Assembly (NCBI GenBank): GCA_000733355.1 | Contig: JNVV01000014.1 | Span: 1-64,000, forward strand | Direction of reading: 5' to 3' | DNA length: 64,000 bases | From: Falciphora oryzae | Taxonomy: Eukaryota; Ascomycota; Sordariomycetes; Magnaporthales; Magnaporthaceae | In this document: one piece after another, positions 1 through 11,600 of the stretch | How positions within the stretch are numbered: the first letter of the stretch is position 1 | Layout: every line of letters starts with the position of its first letter | The notes under the pieces: model-generated | Told to the model about the DNA's origin: nothing | The model's database searches: none | Seen by the model: the letters and a program-made list of their open reading frames with translations, nothing else | Translations under genes and position numbers: made by a program

Positions 1-337
1 AGGCGTGTCGACTGGCCGCGAGCCCGGAATCGACTTCCATCGATTCTAGGCCCGCGCCGTCGGCGCGCGCCCGATGCGGCATCGATCCTGGGTCAAGTCG
101 GGTGCGAGGAGTTCGATTCCGGTGTCAAAATTGAATTATCTTGGAGGGCTGTCCGGCTGCGCGATTTCAAGCTCGCAACGTTTTTGGCGCATTTTGCAAA
201 TAAAATATATTAAATGCGTATTTAGTACGAGTTAAAAGCCCGGTTTTTAAGCTTTCTAATACTGTAACATTTTAATTTTTTAGGGATACGGTTTAACCAA
301 AAAGCTTAATTTAAAAATAAAAGTTAAAAATACATAA

Positions 338-897
338 CGTGGTTCATCAGTAAGTGGCGCATATCAGCGAGTGGCGCACTTCAAAATCCCATACTAAACG
401 CCGTTTTCAACCCCCCGGTTAAATCCACCAATCTTTTATAAAATTCCATGAAAATTTAATATGTTAACGTGGTTCATAAGCGAGCCGCGCACATAAGCGA
501 GTCGCGCACTTTAAAATCTTATACTAAACGCAATTTTCGACATCCTTGCTAACTCGACCAATTTTGATCCAAATTCGATGCAATTTTGTATATAACGTTT
601 TAATTATATACCTAATTTTACGTAATTATCTTCAATTTTACAACCCTAACCCGGGTGAGATATTAAAAAATTCGCTAATTTAACCTCTGCATTTTTAATA
701 TCTCACCCGGGTTAGGGTTATAAAATTGAAGATAATTACATAAAATCGCCTATATAGTTAAACCCTTAATTTTGAAATTTCATCGAATTTGGATACAAAT
801 TGGGCGATTTAGCAAGGATGTCGAAAACCGCGTTTAGTATAGGATTTTGAAGTGCGCCACTCGCTTGTGTGCGCCACTCGCTTGTGAACCACGTTAA
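338..897. repeat. Fold-back / MITE-like inverted repeat with tandem GCGAGTGGCGCA motifs
   Basis: The stretch 463-897 is an imperfect palindrome. The left arm begins TTAACGTGGTTCA and the right arm ends TGAACCACGTTAA, and the arms pair for about 200 bp each around a loop near 670-694 (CTCACCCGGGTTAGGG appears on one side and its complement on the other). The outer part of each arm holds two copies of a roughly GCGAGTGGCGCACA motif. A third, partial direct copy of the arm lies at 338-462. There is no coding capacity. Likely a non-autonomous TIR element inserted into the Gypsy remnant; arm mismatches are mainly transitions. Confidence 0.75.
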
Positions 898-1309
898 TGG
901 AAATCGACCCAAAGCAAAAATACGAAGTCGAAAAAATTTTGGACGAACGCACGAAGCAACGCTTTAAAGAATACCTAATCAAATGGAAAAGGTACGGCTA
1001 CGAAAAAAACACGTAGGAAAAAGCGACAAACTTTAGGAATTGTTAGAAAGCGCTAACGGAATATTAGCGGGAGCGCCTGTTAAAAGGTTAGCAAAAAAAA
1101 TACCAAAAAACTAACTACCGAAATTCGACAATTGGTTCCTTAATAACGGCTTTGCCGGAATTCGAACCCGAAACCTCGGCAAAAAAAGCTAAAGCCACAC
1201 CTAATATGCTATAAAACCTAAAAAAGTTGTTAAAAACTTTACGACTTACCCGATTAAAAAAAAACACCCAAGTCCAAATCAAGATTAACCTCCAAAAAGG
1301 ACCAATCCG

Positions 1310-1673
1310 GGGAAACGGTGGCAGAAACGGAAGGCCCGGCCTTCGAGGCAGCCTAACGGGATTCCTGCTTTGCCTTTTCCCGTTCCACTCGCTCTAACTC
1401 CTTAACACTGTTAATACCGCGCCGTACCGCGCGTATTATCTTTTCAAACCATAAATCCTTTTACGCACGCAACCGCTAAATACGGTCGCTTTCGGTACGT
1501 ATTAGCTCCTTAGCCTTTCGACGAAACCTTTTAACCGCCGCAAGCTTAGCGTTAAATTTAAAGTGCTGTTTTGCAATTTTGCGCAACTGGTTAAACGAAA
1601 CCCTTAGGACGTCGCAACGGGCGCGTCCTAAGCGAACGCATTCCGCGTAACGAAAAAAATCCTTTTGCGACAT
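1310..1673 (-). pseudogene. Antisense coiled-coil ORF remnant inside the Gypsy relic
   Basis: Reading the minus strand from 1673, one frame gives 65 codons (MSQKDFFRYAECVRLGRARC onward). After TAG and TAA stops at sites compatible with Gln codons, the same frame continues with KDLWFEKIIRAVRRGINS, a heptad-like KELERVEREKAKQESR stretch, and a Ser/Trp/acidic tail (PDWSFLEVNLDLDLG). The pattern of basic helix, coiled coil and acidic WSFL tail resembles short hypothetical proteins that I recall as common in fungal repeats; that is memory, not a search. It lies between the chromodomain and the 3' LTR in opposite orientation to pol. Function unknown. Confidence 0.5.
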
Positions 1674-1932
1674 TTGGTAAAATACGAGGCTAACGGCTTC
1701 GCATGCGAAACAGGAAGGTATATCGGAAAAGGATTAAAAAATAAAGAAAAAAAGGACGTTTTAACGAACTGTCGAGCGGACGTTAGAAATCCTGCGTTTC
1801 TGTACCCGACTAAACATTTTATTAAAATAGGAAGGAACGGGTAAGGTAAGGAAAGAAAGTATTTACCAATTAATAAGGGAAAGGAAAAATTAAATATAGC
1901 TAAAAGGATTTGGCCTAAAAAAGGGGACTTGA

Positions 1933-2445
1933 TGTTACGACCATACCACGACGCGTGGGAACGACGTATAGGGACAAAAGGGCTGAGACCAAACCCTAGC
2001 GCGAAGCCTTAACCCCGCAATTAAAAGAGGTGGAATTACGTAACACCAACCGGCGATAAGTACGATATGTTAGGTTTAAACATATTACTCTTAGCTAAAA
2101 TGATATGTTGGATCGGGGGTAATCACAATATATCACATTAAGCAGGCATCACGCCAAAACTGGCTGGAAATAGGTCGTGTATATAAGGAGAAGGTTTTCC
2201 AGCAGGTAGATAGCTATTAACTAAGGCATTGGCATTAGTTAACCTAAATTAGCTCCAAAGTACCCCTTTGGGCAAGCAATCTAAGCTTTTGTCACCAATT
2301 TCCTAGTTCCCTTGAAGCAACCCCTGTCAAGTGTATTGTTTAGCACCCTCCCTAGGTGTCCTACCCTAAGAGCAGAGCCTGATTGTAATATGGGATAGGG
2401 GTGGCCGGAAGTGGGGGGTGGCCCGAAACAGGGGTCTTGACTTAC
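1933..2445 (+). repeat. Gypsy 3' LTR (degenerate)
   Basis: Begins TGTTACGACC directly after a polypurine tract. It contains a TATA-like element (gtgtatataagg, about 2173-2184) followed by a transcribed-leader-like region, and fades out near the GGGGTCTTGACTTA motif at about 2430-2445. The 3' boundary is uncertain because no second LTR lies in the window for comparison. Confidence 0.55.
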
Positions 2446-2794
2446 GTCCTCCTTGAAGTGCTTGATGACCAGAGAGGAAGATCGTTGCTTCGACGGCGAA
2501 CGGAACGGAGCATAATTGAGATAGCCTTACCAACTGGTTCGCAACCTGGAGGAAGAAGAACGCAATGGGGTTCGGTAGGTTCGTCCTTCAAAGTGTCGGC
2601 TGTCGGCAGGTCAGCGTCGTCTTGGGCCTGGCGCGTGCCTGGGTCGTCCTTGATGCTGGCAATCGACGAAACCTATTGGCATCCCCGCCTTCTATGTGCA
2701 AACGCAAAAGATACCGTGACGCCGGAGCCTGACTGATGGATTGAGGGAGAAATGGAGAAAACATTTGGTACCATCTGTGGTCGGCACGGTCCCG

Positions 2795-2825
<31 letters not shown>

Positions 2826-4324
2826 CATGCACACCTGCACAGCACACCTGCACCACGCACCACTTACACCACGCACCCACAACACCCGCGCCACCAGCAC
2901 CACCTAGCCAAAATGAAAGGTGCCTACCATACAGAAAGCTGAGGGCTTCAATCTACAACCATTTTCCTGTTTCGTTGGCTCCAATTCCACGCTGGGTGTG
3001 TTCGTCCCGTCCGTTTACTGATCCCAAGCGGTGCAGTGCTGTGCAGAGGTGCAAGAGGCGCAACGTTTTTTTCGTCGGGACCGTGGTCGGTTCCTGGCTG
3101 CAGCCGATGCAACCGCAGATCCCCAGCCCATCTCGAAAATGGAATAGCGCCGGGCGTGAAGGCGCGGCAGGTGGGCAGCCAGCACAGCTGATGCGCATCC
3201 CCTGCCAGGCACTTTTCCGACTTGCGTGCTCAGAGCCGGGGGGGCTTCTATCCCCGTAGTCTGAGCCCCTCCCCGCCAGTTTGGGCAGACGTTCCCCCGC
3301 CCGACCTCCAGCTACCGCGCGCGCCCGATCATCACGATCCCCCATCACCCGGATTGTAGCCCCAACTCGAACCCTAACCACTGACCCAAAACATAACCAC
3401 CAACCCTACCTAACCGGACCATTAAAATTTCCTGCTTTTGGCGATTCTAACGGTGTAACTTTTATATTGGGAAGCTCTGCTTTCGTGGTGTAGCTTCGTG
3501 CTGAGCGAATCTCGTCCCTGCTTGCACATTGGATCGTGGACCAGGGGGCGTTTTGATTACGCAAGGCGCCTAGAACTTTCTAACCCGGTCTACGGCAACG
3601 TCTAACCCAACCAGTGGAAGCTAGAAAGTGGGGGTCCAACCTTCCACTGCCAGCCAAGGCTGGGATAGCGCGTGCGACTATGGCGCCCGCTTCCTGGAGG
3701 CCTAAGGCAATGATTTCTAGCTGGAGCGGGAGCGTTTACCCGATCTGGCTGGGTGGGCGGTTCTGGTCGTATCACATCACGGCACTGAAGTCTTACCTTT
3801 TTTATCCGCCCACAATTTGCCCGGGCGCGACCCACCCAGGCACCGAGCGGGGACAAATGCAACATCACATCACGCTGGCCGTCGTTATGTGAGCCCACTG
3901 CAATTGCCCCAGCGCATGGTTTGCGGGGAACACCCCTGGCTCAAAAGAGCCGGGCTGCATCGTGGCAGGTAATGTTGCCCCTGGAACGGAGACCGGGGGC
4001 TCTGATGGAGAGTGTGGACGCCCAAGACGACAACCAAGGCCCCATCCCACCAATTTTGTTTTCTGGCAAATACCGCACCCTCCACCCAATGCTACTTGCC
4101 CCGGCGCACAACGCGCCGAGGTACGCATACGCGGTACGGGGCAACGGGGGAGAGGGAGGGTGACAGGCGGTCTTTGTTGTTATTATACCCATCCAGTCCC
4201 GCACACTCTCGGTTGCGCGGGTTGGTCGGACTTCAACCGTCCGTCTTGTCGGTGCTGCGTCTGGCTGAGCAGGAATCCCATCGTGTTTTGGGTCGCAACA
4301 ACAAGCCACCAACGTGCAGCAAAC
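2446..4324. other. Intergenic: poly(A) tract and C/A-rich microsatellite
   Basis: No supported gene. Contains a run of 29 A at 2797-2825 followed by a CAC/ACC-rich microsatellite to about 2910. Overlapping short frames on both strands lack family signatures. The last few hundred bases before 4325 presumably hold the promoter of the GH43 gene. Confidence 0.6.
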
Positions 4325-5985
4325 ATGTTCGCGTCGCTGCGTCGCCACTCGCTGCTAAGCGTGGCCGTTCTCGCGGCTGCGCTCTCGGGTGTCCAGGCCT
4401 CGCTCCAAATCGTGCCCGGCGGGACCTGGACCGCGGTAAGCACCTACAGCCCGCCAAACTTCCCCCCTCCCTCTTCATCTCTCCACCATCTGACTCCTCG
4501 GCGCAGGACAACGGCGAGCACGTGCAGGCGCACGGCGCGGGCGTGCTCAAGGTCGGCGACACGTGGTACATGGTGGGCGAGGACAAGACGGGCGGCAGCG
4601 CGTTCCAGAACGTCAACTGCTACTCGAGCCGCGACCTCGTGCGGTGGAGGTACGAGGGCGCGCTGCTGTCGCGCACCGCCGGCGGCGGCGACCTCGGCCC
4701 GAACCGCGTCCTGGAGCGGCCCAAGGTCGTCTACAACGACCGCACACGCAAGTACGTCATGTGGATGCACATCGACAGCTCCGACTACAAGGACGCCAGG
4801 GCCGGCGTTGCCGTCGGGGACTCGGTCTGCGGGAAGTACAGTGAGTTGTTTTCCTCCCCCTCCTTTTGGCGGCGACAATGGCTTCAAGACAAGGCAAGGA
4901 AGCAGACGCTGACAAACGCGCCGTCGGACTCAGCATACATCGGCAGCAGCAGGCCCCTTGGCTTCCAGAGCCGCGACAGCGGCCTGTTTAAGGACGACGA
5001 CGGGACGGCCTACCTCCTCACCGAAGACGTAAGAAGCTCAATCGCCGCACTCACCATGCCCCCACCCTCTTCACGGGACCCTAGCTTTAATGCTAACCTA
5101 CTCCACTCTCCCAAGCGCGAAAATGGCCTCCGCATCAACCGCCTCACCGACGACTACCTCGCCATCGCAGGCGGCAGCTCAACCTACCGCTGGAACGAGC
5201 GCATCGAGTCCCCCGCCATGGTCAAGCTGTCCGGGCGGTACTACATGTTCGGCTCGCACCTGACCGGCTGGGACCCCAATGACAACGTTTACAGCACCGC
5301 GACCTCGGTCTCGGGCCCCTGGAGCGCCTGGCAGACCTTTGCCGACGTCGGCAGCAACACGTACGCCTCGCAGACCACCTTCATCCTGCCCTACGGCGGC
5401 GCCAACGGCACCACAAACGTCATGTACCTGGGAGACCGCTGGGTCTCGTCCAACCTGCAGTCCAGCACCTACATCTGGCTGCCGCTGCGCATCAGCGGCA
5501 CCAGCGTCACCATGAAGAACATCCCGGGGTCGTGGGTGCCCAACGCCGCCCCCGACGCGGGCGGCGCCGCCTGGGCCGCGGCGCCCGGCGAGACCGTCTA
5601 CGAGGGCGAGGCGGGCCAGCTGGCGGGCGGGGCGCGTCGGGTGTCGTGCGGCGCGTGCTCGGGCGGCACGTCGGCGGGCTACCTGGGCGGCGACGGCGGC
5701 AACAACGGCACGGTCACGTTCACGGGCGTCAGGAGCGGCAGGGACGCGCTGTCGACGGTGCGCGTCCGGTTCCTGAACGGCGACGGCAACCCGCGGTACG
5801 CCGGCGTGTCGGTCAACGGGGCGGCGCCGGTGCGGGTCGCGTTCGAACCGACGAGGGGCGGCGTGTCGAGCAGCACGCTGCACGTGCAGCTGCGCGCGGG
5901 CAGCGGCAACACCATCGTTGTGGGCGGCGTCGGCGGCGGGCTCTGGGGGCCCGATGTCGACAGCATCGTGGTGCCGCTAGAGTAG
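4325..5985 (+). CDS. Secreted GH43 exo-beta-1,3-galactanase with C-terminal CBM35-like module
   Basis: Four exons: 4325-4435, 4507-4840, 4934-5028, 5116-5985 (469 aa); donors gtaagc, gtgagt, gtaaga; all junctions keep frame. Residues 1-25 form a signal peptide (MFASLRRHSLLSVAV start), so the enzyme is secreted. Residues about 35-320 are a five-bladed GH43 domain matching the GH43_24 group, which releases galactose from beta-1,3-galactan backbones of arabinogalactan. Family motifs are present: LERPKV with Glu107, ESPAM with Glu211 (expected acid), and SQTTFIL with Gln266, which aligns with the Gln proposed as unusual base in the Phanerochaete enzyme. The positions are close to E102/E208/Q263 there. 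Residues about 338-469 look like CBM35 (ETVYEGEAGQLAGGA). An AATAAA lies at about 6056. Specificity is inferred from motifs. Confidence 0.88.
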
Positions 5986-8647
5986 GCGGGTAGTGCTGTA
6001 TATAATACGAAGAGGCGACTACCGAAACGTGGCCTGCGGGGCCGTCATGCGCTACAATAAAGCACAGTTTGGGCTTGCAGTCGTGAGTCCCTTGAAAATA
6101 TTAAAGACGAGACGGGACCCCGTGCTACAAGGGAGTGGATACCACGAGGCTGTATCAGCCTTGGGTCAGCAAGCACTGGCACACTCTCTGGCACTCTTTT
6201 TGGCCATGGGAATAATTGGGCCGCCGTATCTTGGGTGTTATGTCTCCCAGGCTCCTCGTGCCCACCTAGAACCCGGCAGGCGCTAATTGGCGCGGCGGGC
6301 GGCGAAGCGCACTCGCCAAACCCAGCGCGACACTCCTGTTCTGGGCCGGGGAAAACCTCCCTCGTTGCCGAGCAGGTTGACTTGCTTCGAGAGCCGGGCA
6401 GCCAACAGGTCAACTCCTCCTAGAATCAGCGAGCAGGCGAATCCGTCGCTGACAATAGGGGCTTAAAGCCCGCTGGTTTCGAAGCAAAAAGGCAAAGAAA
6501 TTGGTGCCGGTTGGTCGCTGACCAGACAGACCCACCGAAACGATCGACGTGCCGGTCCCAGCCGCCAGGGGCTTGTCGGGGTGTCCCGCGCGCGGCACAG
6601 AAGGGTGTGAGAATAAAGCTATTTCCGATGCCAGTGAGTTGGGAGGTTGACGTGGCAAAAAAAAAAAAAAAAGGAAAAAGCAAAAAAGCAAATATAGCGG
6701 TGTTGCACGCGGTGCAGGTTTTGATTAGTCAAGTGCACAGACGTGTTGGGCAGGACTTGGCGCAGGCAAAATGTGGAGGAAATCTGTCCAGGCGGACATG
6801 GCGCATCATCAAGCAGACAGAACAGACAATCAATCCAATCAGATCAATTCATTCTCGTTACGCTGCAACACTTGGAGCTGCCCGATACGGACGGGGATGG
6901 GCATCCTATAGCCTGTAGCGGGCGCTGGGATGCTAGCACGCAATTTACGCCGTTTTCACCACCGCATACGCATCGGTTTGGGATTTGTCCATAGAGGAAG
7001 TTAGATCGTGTCACGACAAAAAAAAAACGGCGGCGTTTACGTTGTCTCGATTTCTCCAATATTTCCTTGTCCTATTTTGATCTCGCCGTCTCTTTTCCTA
7101 TCCTTTTTCTTGTCTCCTGGGTTTCTTTTATCCTTTCCTTTATCCCTCCCTCCCCTCATTCCGTTTGCGGTCCGCCCCCTTTTTGGTTTAGCAGCGCGCT
7201 TTGCTGCCCGTCCAATGGGGGCTGCGTCACCGTGGAACGCGCAAATCCCCCTCGTACCTGCACCCGTTTGAGCAGTCGCGACCAAGTTGATTGGGCTCTA
7301 TCCGGCCCGCTCGAGTCGGAATGTTGGCCGTTTCGGTCATCTTCCATCTTTATCGACACATTCGCGAGCACTGGGGGGCCGCTGGCCTTGTCGGTTGTAC
7401 AAAGCTAGCCCTATTCGCCAGGGTCATTCTGATAACACCTACCCCGGGCTAGCGCAGGAATGGTGGCAGCCACCCCGGCAGCCGGCTCCGGCATACCGGC
7501 AGTTTCCGTGACTTTTAGCGCCAAGTCTGCAAGCACGCACTTGGGGGACCGTTGGCCTGGTCCGTCACTGCCGAGCTGTTCCCAGCGGCAGATGCCGCTT
7601 CGCCAGGGTCACCCTGACAAAACCTCCCCAGGCTAGCGCACCTCTTTGTTGCATCACGTCTACCTGGGGCCCGTCGGCATGGCCTGTCACGGCTGAGTTG
7701 GCTCGTTGACGCAGTCATCGCGCTCGCGACCGGCCACGTCGTGTGCAAAAAGGATCAGCTTCTTCTACGGGTTCGTCTTCGTCGGCAGCGCGTTCAATAC
7801 TCGCCAGATCGCCGCCGCGCCCTGGGGACCCCTGGCATAGACGGTCACGGCCGAGGATTTTCCGCCCGCCCATCGCCCCCTCGCGATGGCCGTCTCAACG
7901 AGTGCGGATTGGCTAGGTAGTCAGCGTGGTGATTGCCAGCACGACTGGGTTCATTATCGCGCAAATCCACTTTTTTTTTTCTTTCATGGGTTCTCTTGTG
8001 GTTCCCGGTGCTGTTTCGGGCTGGCTGTTTTAGATTTTGCCTTTGCAACCGAACTATAAGGGGAAACAGGGGCGCAGATAGACACTGGGGTCCGTGCAAT
8101 AATATATATCAAGCATGACTCAGGAAAGAAAATAGGAAAAGAATAAGGAAAAGAGACAGCAAAGACACCATAGTAAATAGCAACGTAGACAGAGCCTTCC
8201 AGATGGCTTTTGCGCAACATTACTGGCTGCGCCTCTCTGGCGGCGGTGCTGGTGAGAGGTGCCACCTTTTTATCGTGTGCGGCATGGGTACTGCCAGGGC
8301 GGCACTTCGGCACGTTGTCGCCCACCGAGCTTTGTAAAGAATCATCGCATTATATTAGCCACTAAATACATCGCAATCTATCTCTAATATGCTCTAATCA
8401 TCGCGGAAACCACGTCCATGGTGCGCGTGCCATGGATGTGCTGTGTTAAACGTCGGGGCCGGCTTATCGGCCCCAAAAACAAGTCCGGTTAACGCTTGCT
8501 GAAATACAAATGCTCCTGTTTTCATCCCTTTCGAATACGCGAGGATATTGTTCCCACAACAAAAGAAAAACAGGGAACAAAGAATTAAACAAATTTCAAT
8601 GGGATCAAGGGGCAGAAGTGAAATGATGAAAAAACGCGGCCGCAAAA
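5986..8647. other. Intergenic region with poly(A), pyrimidine-rich and repeated blocks
   Basis: No supported gene in 2.66 kb. Holds an AATAAA at about 6056, an A-run at 6657-6672, a C/T-rich stretch at 7060-7190, the related repeat blocks at 7365-7860 (listed separately), and AT-richer sequence at 8080-8400. Short frames here have no family motif and inconsistent codon use. Confidence 0.6.
7365..7860 (+). repeat. Diverged direct repeats (TGGGGRCC...GGC...GTCAC core)
   Basis: Four related blocks begin near 7371, 7541, 7663 and 7821, each with a TGGGG-CC core followed by a GGCYT-G-C-GTCAC-GC-GAG-like stretch. Two of them (about 7419-7461 and 7600-7641) also share TTCGCCAGGGTCA, then AACACCT/AAACCTCCCC and GGCTAGCGCA. 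Copies are diverged and unevenly spaced, so this is an old repeat array rather than a fresh tandem duplication. No coding signal. Confidence 0.5.
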
Positions 8648-11600
8648 CTACGACTCCTTGCCACCCGCCTCCTGCTCCTGGAGCTCCACCTCGACGCCAA
8701 GCGCCGAGACCGGTCCCGGCGCGGCAGTGGCAGCGGCAGCGGCAGCACGGCCGCCATTCTGGTGCTCGTGCTCATCGTCCTCGGCCTCGTCGTGGCTGAA
8801 GCAGCCCGCGTCGTCGTCGTCCTCATCTTCCTCGTCCGTGTCGTCGGGCGCGCGCCCAGAGTGCAGGTTGCGGTACCGGACCTCGTCCTCGTCGTCCTCA
8901 TCATCATCATCCTCCTCCTCATCCGGAGTGGAAGCACCGGGCGAGGCAGCGGGCCTGCGCTTCTTCTCAAAGTCCTGCTTGTGCGCCTCGGCCAGGATGC
9001 GCGACAGGCCGCCGACCAGCGTGCCGGACCGCGTCAGGCGGCGCCGGATCCCCGTCGCCACGTTGGTCTTGTCTGCCGAGGGCTCTGCCGCCGCCGCCTC
9101 GCCGCCGCCTGCGCGGCCCTCTTCCGCGTCCGCGGGGGTCGCCGTCGGCGGGGAGGATTCTTGCTTCTGCTTCTGCTTCTTCTGCTGCAGCTCCTGCTCC
9201 GTGGATCCGAGGTTGAGATTGGTGCCTGCGGGCGGTGTTGCCCCTTGCTTCCAGCCGCCGAAGCCTCCCAAATCGATGCCAGTAGCAGTCGCGGGGGGTG
9301 ACGCGGGCGTCTGGGCTCCGGTAGCGGTCGTACCGCCGGGGCTGTTCTCGTTCGTGTCCAGAAGGCCGCGTTGATCATCGCGATCCGACTTGTCTGGCGT
9401 GCTAGGCGGCTGCTGCTTCTGAGCGTCGTCATCTCCGAGACGGTAGGGCAACGGCACGTCGCGGCTGGCCTTGTACTGGGCGACGTTGGAGCAGTGCTCG
9501 TTCTCGACGCGGAAGATGGTCCACATGCCTCGGCGCGTGACCTCGGCGAAGGCGACCATGAAGGACACGATGGTGCTGTGCTGGGTGTCGTGGGTGAAGA
9601 TGGCGTAGAAGATCCAGGCGAAGCGCAGGATCGGGTCCGCGACCATGATGCCGTAATAGGGCCACTTGCGCTTGAGACCCGTTATGTCGCGAAGCAGAAA
9701 GTTGTGCGGTGAAGGTTGCAGGAGGGAGAAATCCATAAAGATATCCCAGATTGCTAGGAGGGAGGATTAATGTCAGTAACTAGGGCCGGGCTAAGAAAGT
9801 GGAGGGAAAATGTTGGGCGGGGATAGAGGGATGCACTGGACTCACATGTGTAGATGCCGTTGATGGTGGAAAAGGTGATGAAGAGAGCGAGGTTGGTCTG
9901 CGTGCCGTCGATCCGGTACAGACTTAGGCATATGGCCGCAATGATACTCATTAAATACTTGCCGCAGTTGACCAGGTGAGGGAACACGTTGCCCGTATCG
10001 CGGTAACGGCGGATACACTGCAGAAAACGCCAGATAGGAGGCAGGGCCGACAGGAACCCCAGCAGACGCGAGTGGCTCGAGTTGCACTGTTCCGGGTCCT
10101 GCCAGTTGTGGCGGTACAGACAGAAGAAGAGCTCGATGTTGCACATGGCGTATGTTAGCGAGCAGTAGATGTCGCCCAGGAAGAAGTCACGGAACTCGAC
10201 GGGGTAGAGTCCAGCCAGCAGAAGGCGCCAGTGCGAGTAGAGGAACCAGCGCCGGCTGCGGTAGAAGAAGATGGGAGCCGGGAAGAAGAGGATCAGGAAT
10301 GTGACGCCGATCAGGACGACGGGGAAGTAGAGGTACATCTCGTGCGAGCCCAGGCGCGAGAAGTTGATCCAGAACAAGACGCCGAAGACCAGCAGGAAGA
10401 AGGCCGGGAACTGAGAGAGCTGGCGCCAATCCAGCTGCGACCGCGGGTCGAACTCGAAGATGAACTGGTAGTTGATTTTGTTGCGCGTCCAGAGGCGGCA
10501 ATCAAGACAGAAGAGGACAAAGAGATACAGCATCAGGAAGTAGCCGCCGTAGACCTGCATCAGGTAGCTCGCCTGCTGAGCCACCTCGGGGTCCTCGTTG
10601 AACAGCCGCTCCGACCCGTACGTGAGGCCCTGGATAGCAAAGACGGCGCCGACGCCGATGAGCAGGCCGCTGCGGAACGAGCTTGCGGACTCGTCGCCGG
10701 CCTTGCGGCTGAGGCTGCGCAGCTTGCCCGCGGCCAGCTTGTGGTTCCCACGCTCGAAATAGCGCGCGTACAGGTCCTCGATGGCGGCGATGTGGTCGTC
10801 GAGCAGGGTGCTGCGGACAAAGTACGAGGGCGCGACGCGCTCATACATGTAGCGGTACTGCGGCCGCGCGTTGACGGCCTTGTCGTACTTTTTGTTGAGC
10901 TTGCGGAACGCGGTCCTGTTCAGGATGGCATACGCCTTGAGCAGCTCCAGCCCGCGGTAGAACTCCTGCAGCGCCAGCTTGAGCTTGCGCTTGGCTGTGC
11001 GGTAAGGGACGTCGTGGTCCGTCGGCCGCCGGGCGTAGTCTCGCCGCCCGTCCGCCGCGGCCCCCTTGAGGTGCGGTGTCTGCGGCATCTGCTGCAGCGC
11101 CTTGGAGTTGGGGCCGGGTTTGCGTGAGAAGAGCTTGGCCCGCGCCGCCGAGCTCATCCAGTCGTTGCGCGACGAGCTCTTGGCGCTGCCGCCCTTGCTG
11201 TCGCTGTTGTCTCCCGACTCGCCCCCGCCGTTGGTGTGCTCGTGGCCGAGCGCAGTCTCGCGGCGCTGCAGCCTCAGGTCAGCCAATTCCTGGGTGCGCC
11301 GGTTGCGCATGACATGCAGCTGCTCGCGCAGGATGGCCAGCCTCTGGGCCGCCTGATCCTCCTTCTGTCGGTAAAAGGTCTCAACCTTGTCCAGTTCGCT
11401 GTCGAGGAATGTGAAGAATTCGTCTTCGCGCTGCCGGATCTCGTCCTGGTTGGTGTTAGCGGTGCCCGGTCTCAGAGTCGGCCTGCGCGTCACCATGGGC
11501 GAGGGATGCGAGAAAAGCCTCTTAAGCCGCTGCTTAGGCGTCCCGGAGGGACCTGCCACCGACGCGCCGCCGTCATCGGCTTCAAGAAACAGCGCGTGCT

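Larger units (their letters stand above)
1..2445 (+). mobile_element. Decayed Gypsy (Ty3-like) chromovirus, 3' end, heavily RIP-mutated
   Basis: AT-rich stretch with very few open frames. On the + strand, 905-1090 encodes a degenerate chromodomain (YEVEKILDERTKQ, then YLIKWKRYGYEKNT followed by TAG where a Trp is expected). A purine-rich tract (aaaaaaggggacttga) precedes an LTR-like segment starting TGTTACGACC at 1933, which is the expected order chromodomain, polypurine tract, 3' LTR. Upstream pol is lost, replaced by the fold-back repeat at 338-897. The 5' part of the element, if present, is outside the window. Stops at expected Trp sites and the high AT content are inferred to reflect RIP. 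Confidence 0.7.

Noticed and set aside
60..125. tRNA-like GTTCGATTCC near 112
   Set aside because: The T-loop-like string is there but no acceptor stem, anticodon arm or D-arm can be formed around it.
2401..3500. Several open frames on both strands around the poly(A) tract
   Set aside because: Translations are dominated by the A-run (poly-Lys or poly-Phe) or by low complexity, and no motif is recognised.
5179..5883. 234-codon minus-strand frame opposite GH43
   Set aside because: Shadow frame of a GC3-rich gene; composition is repetitive Arg/Ala/Val and no family fits.
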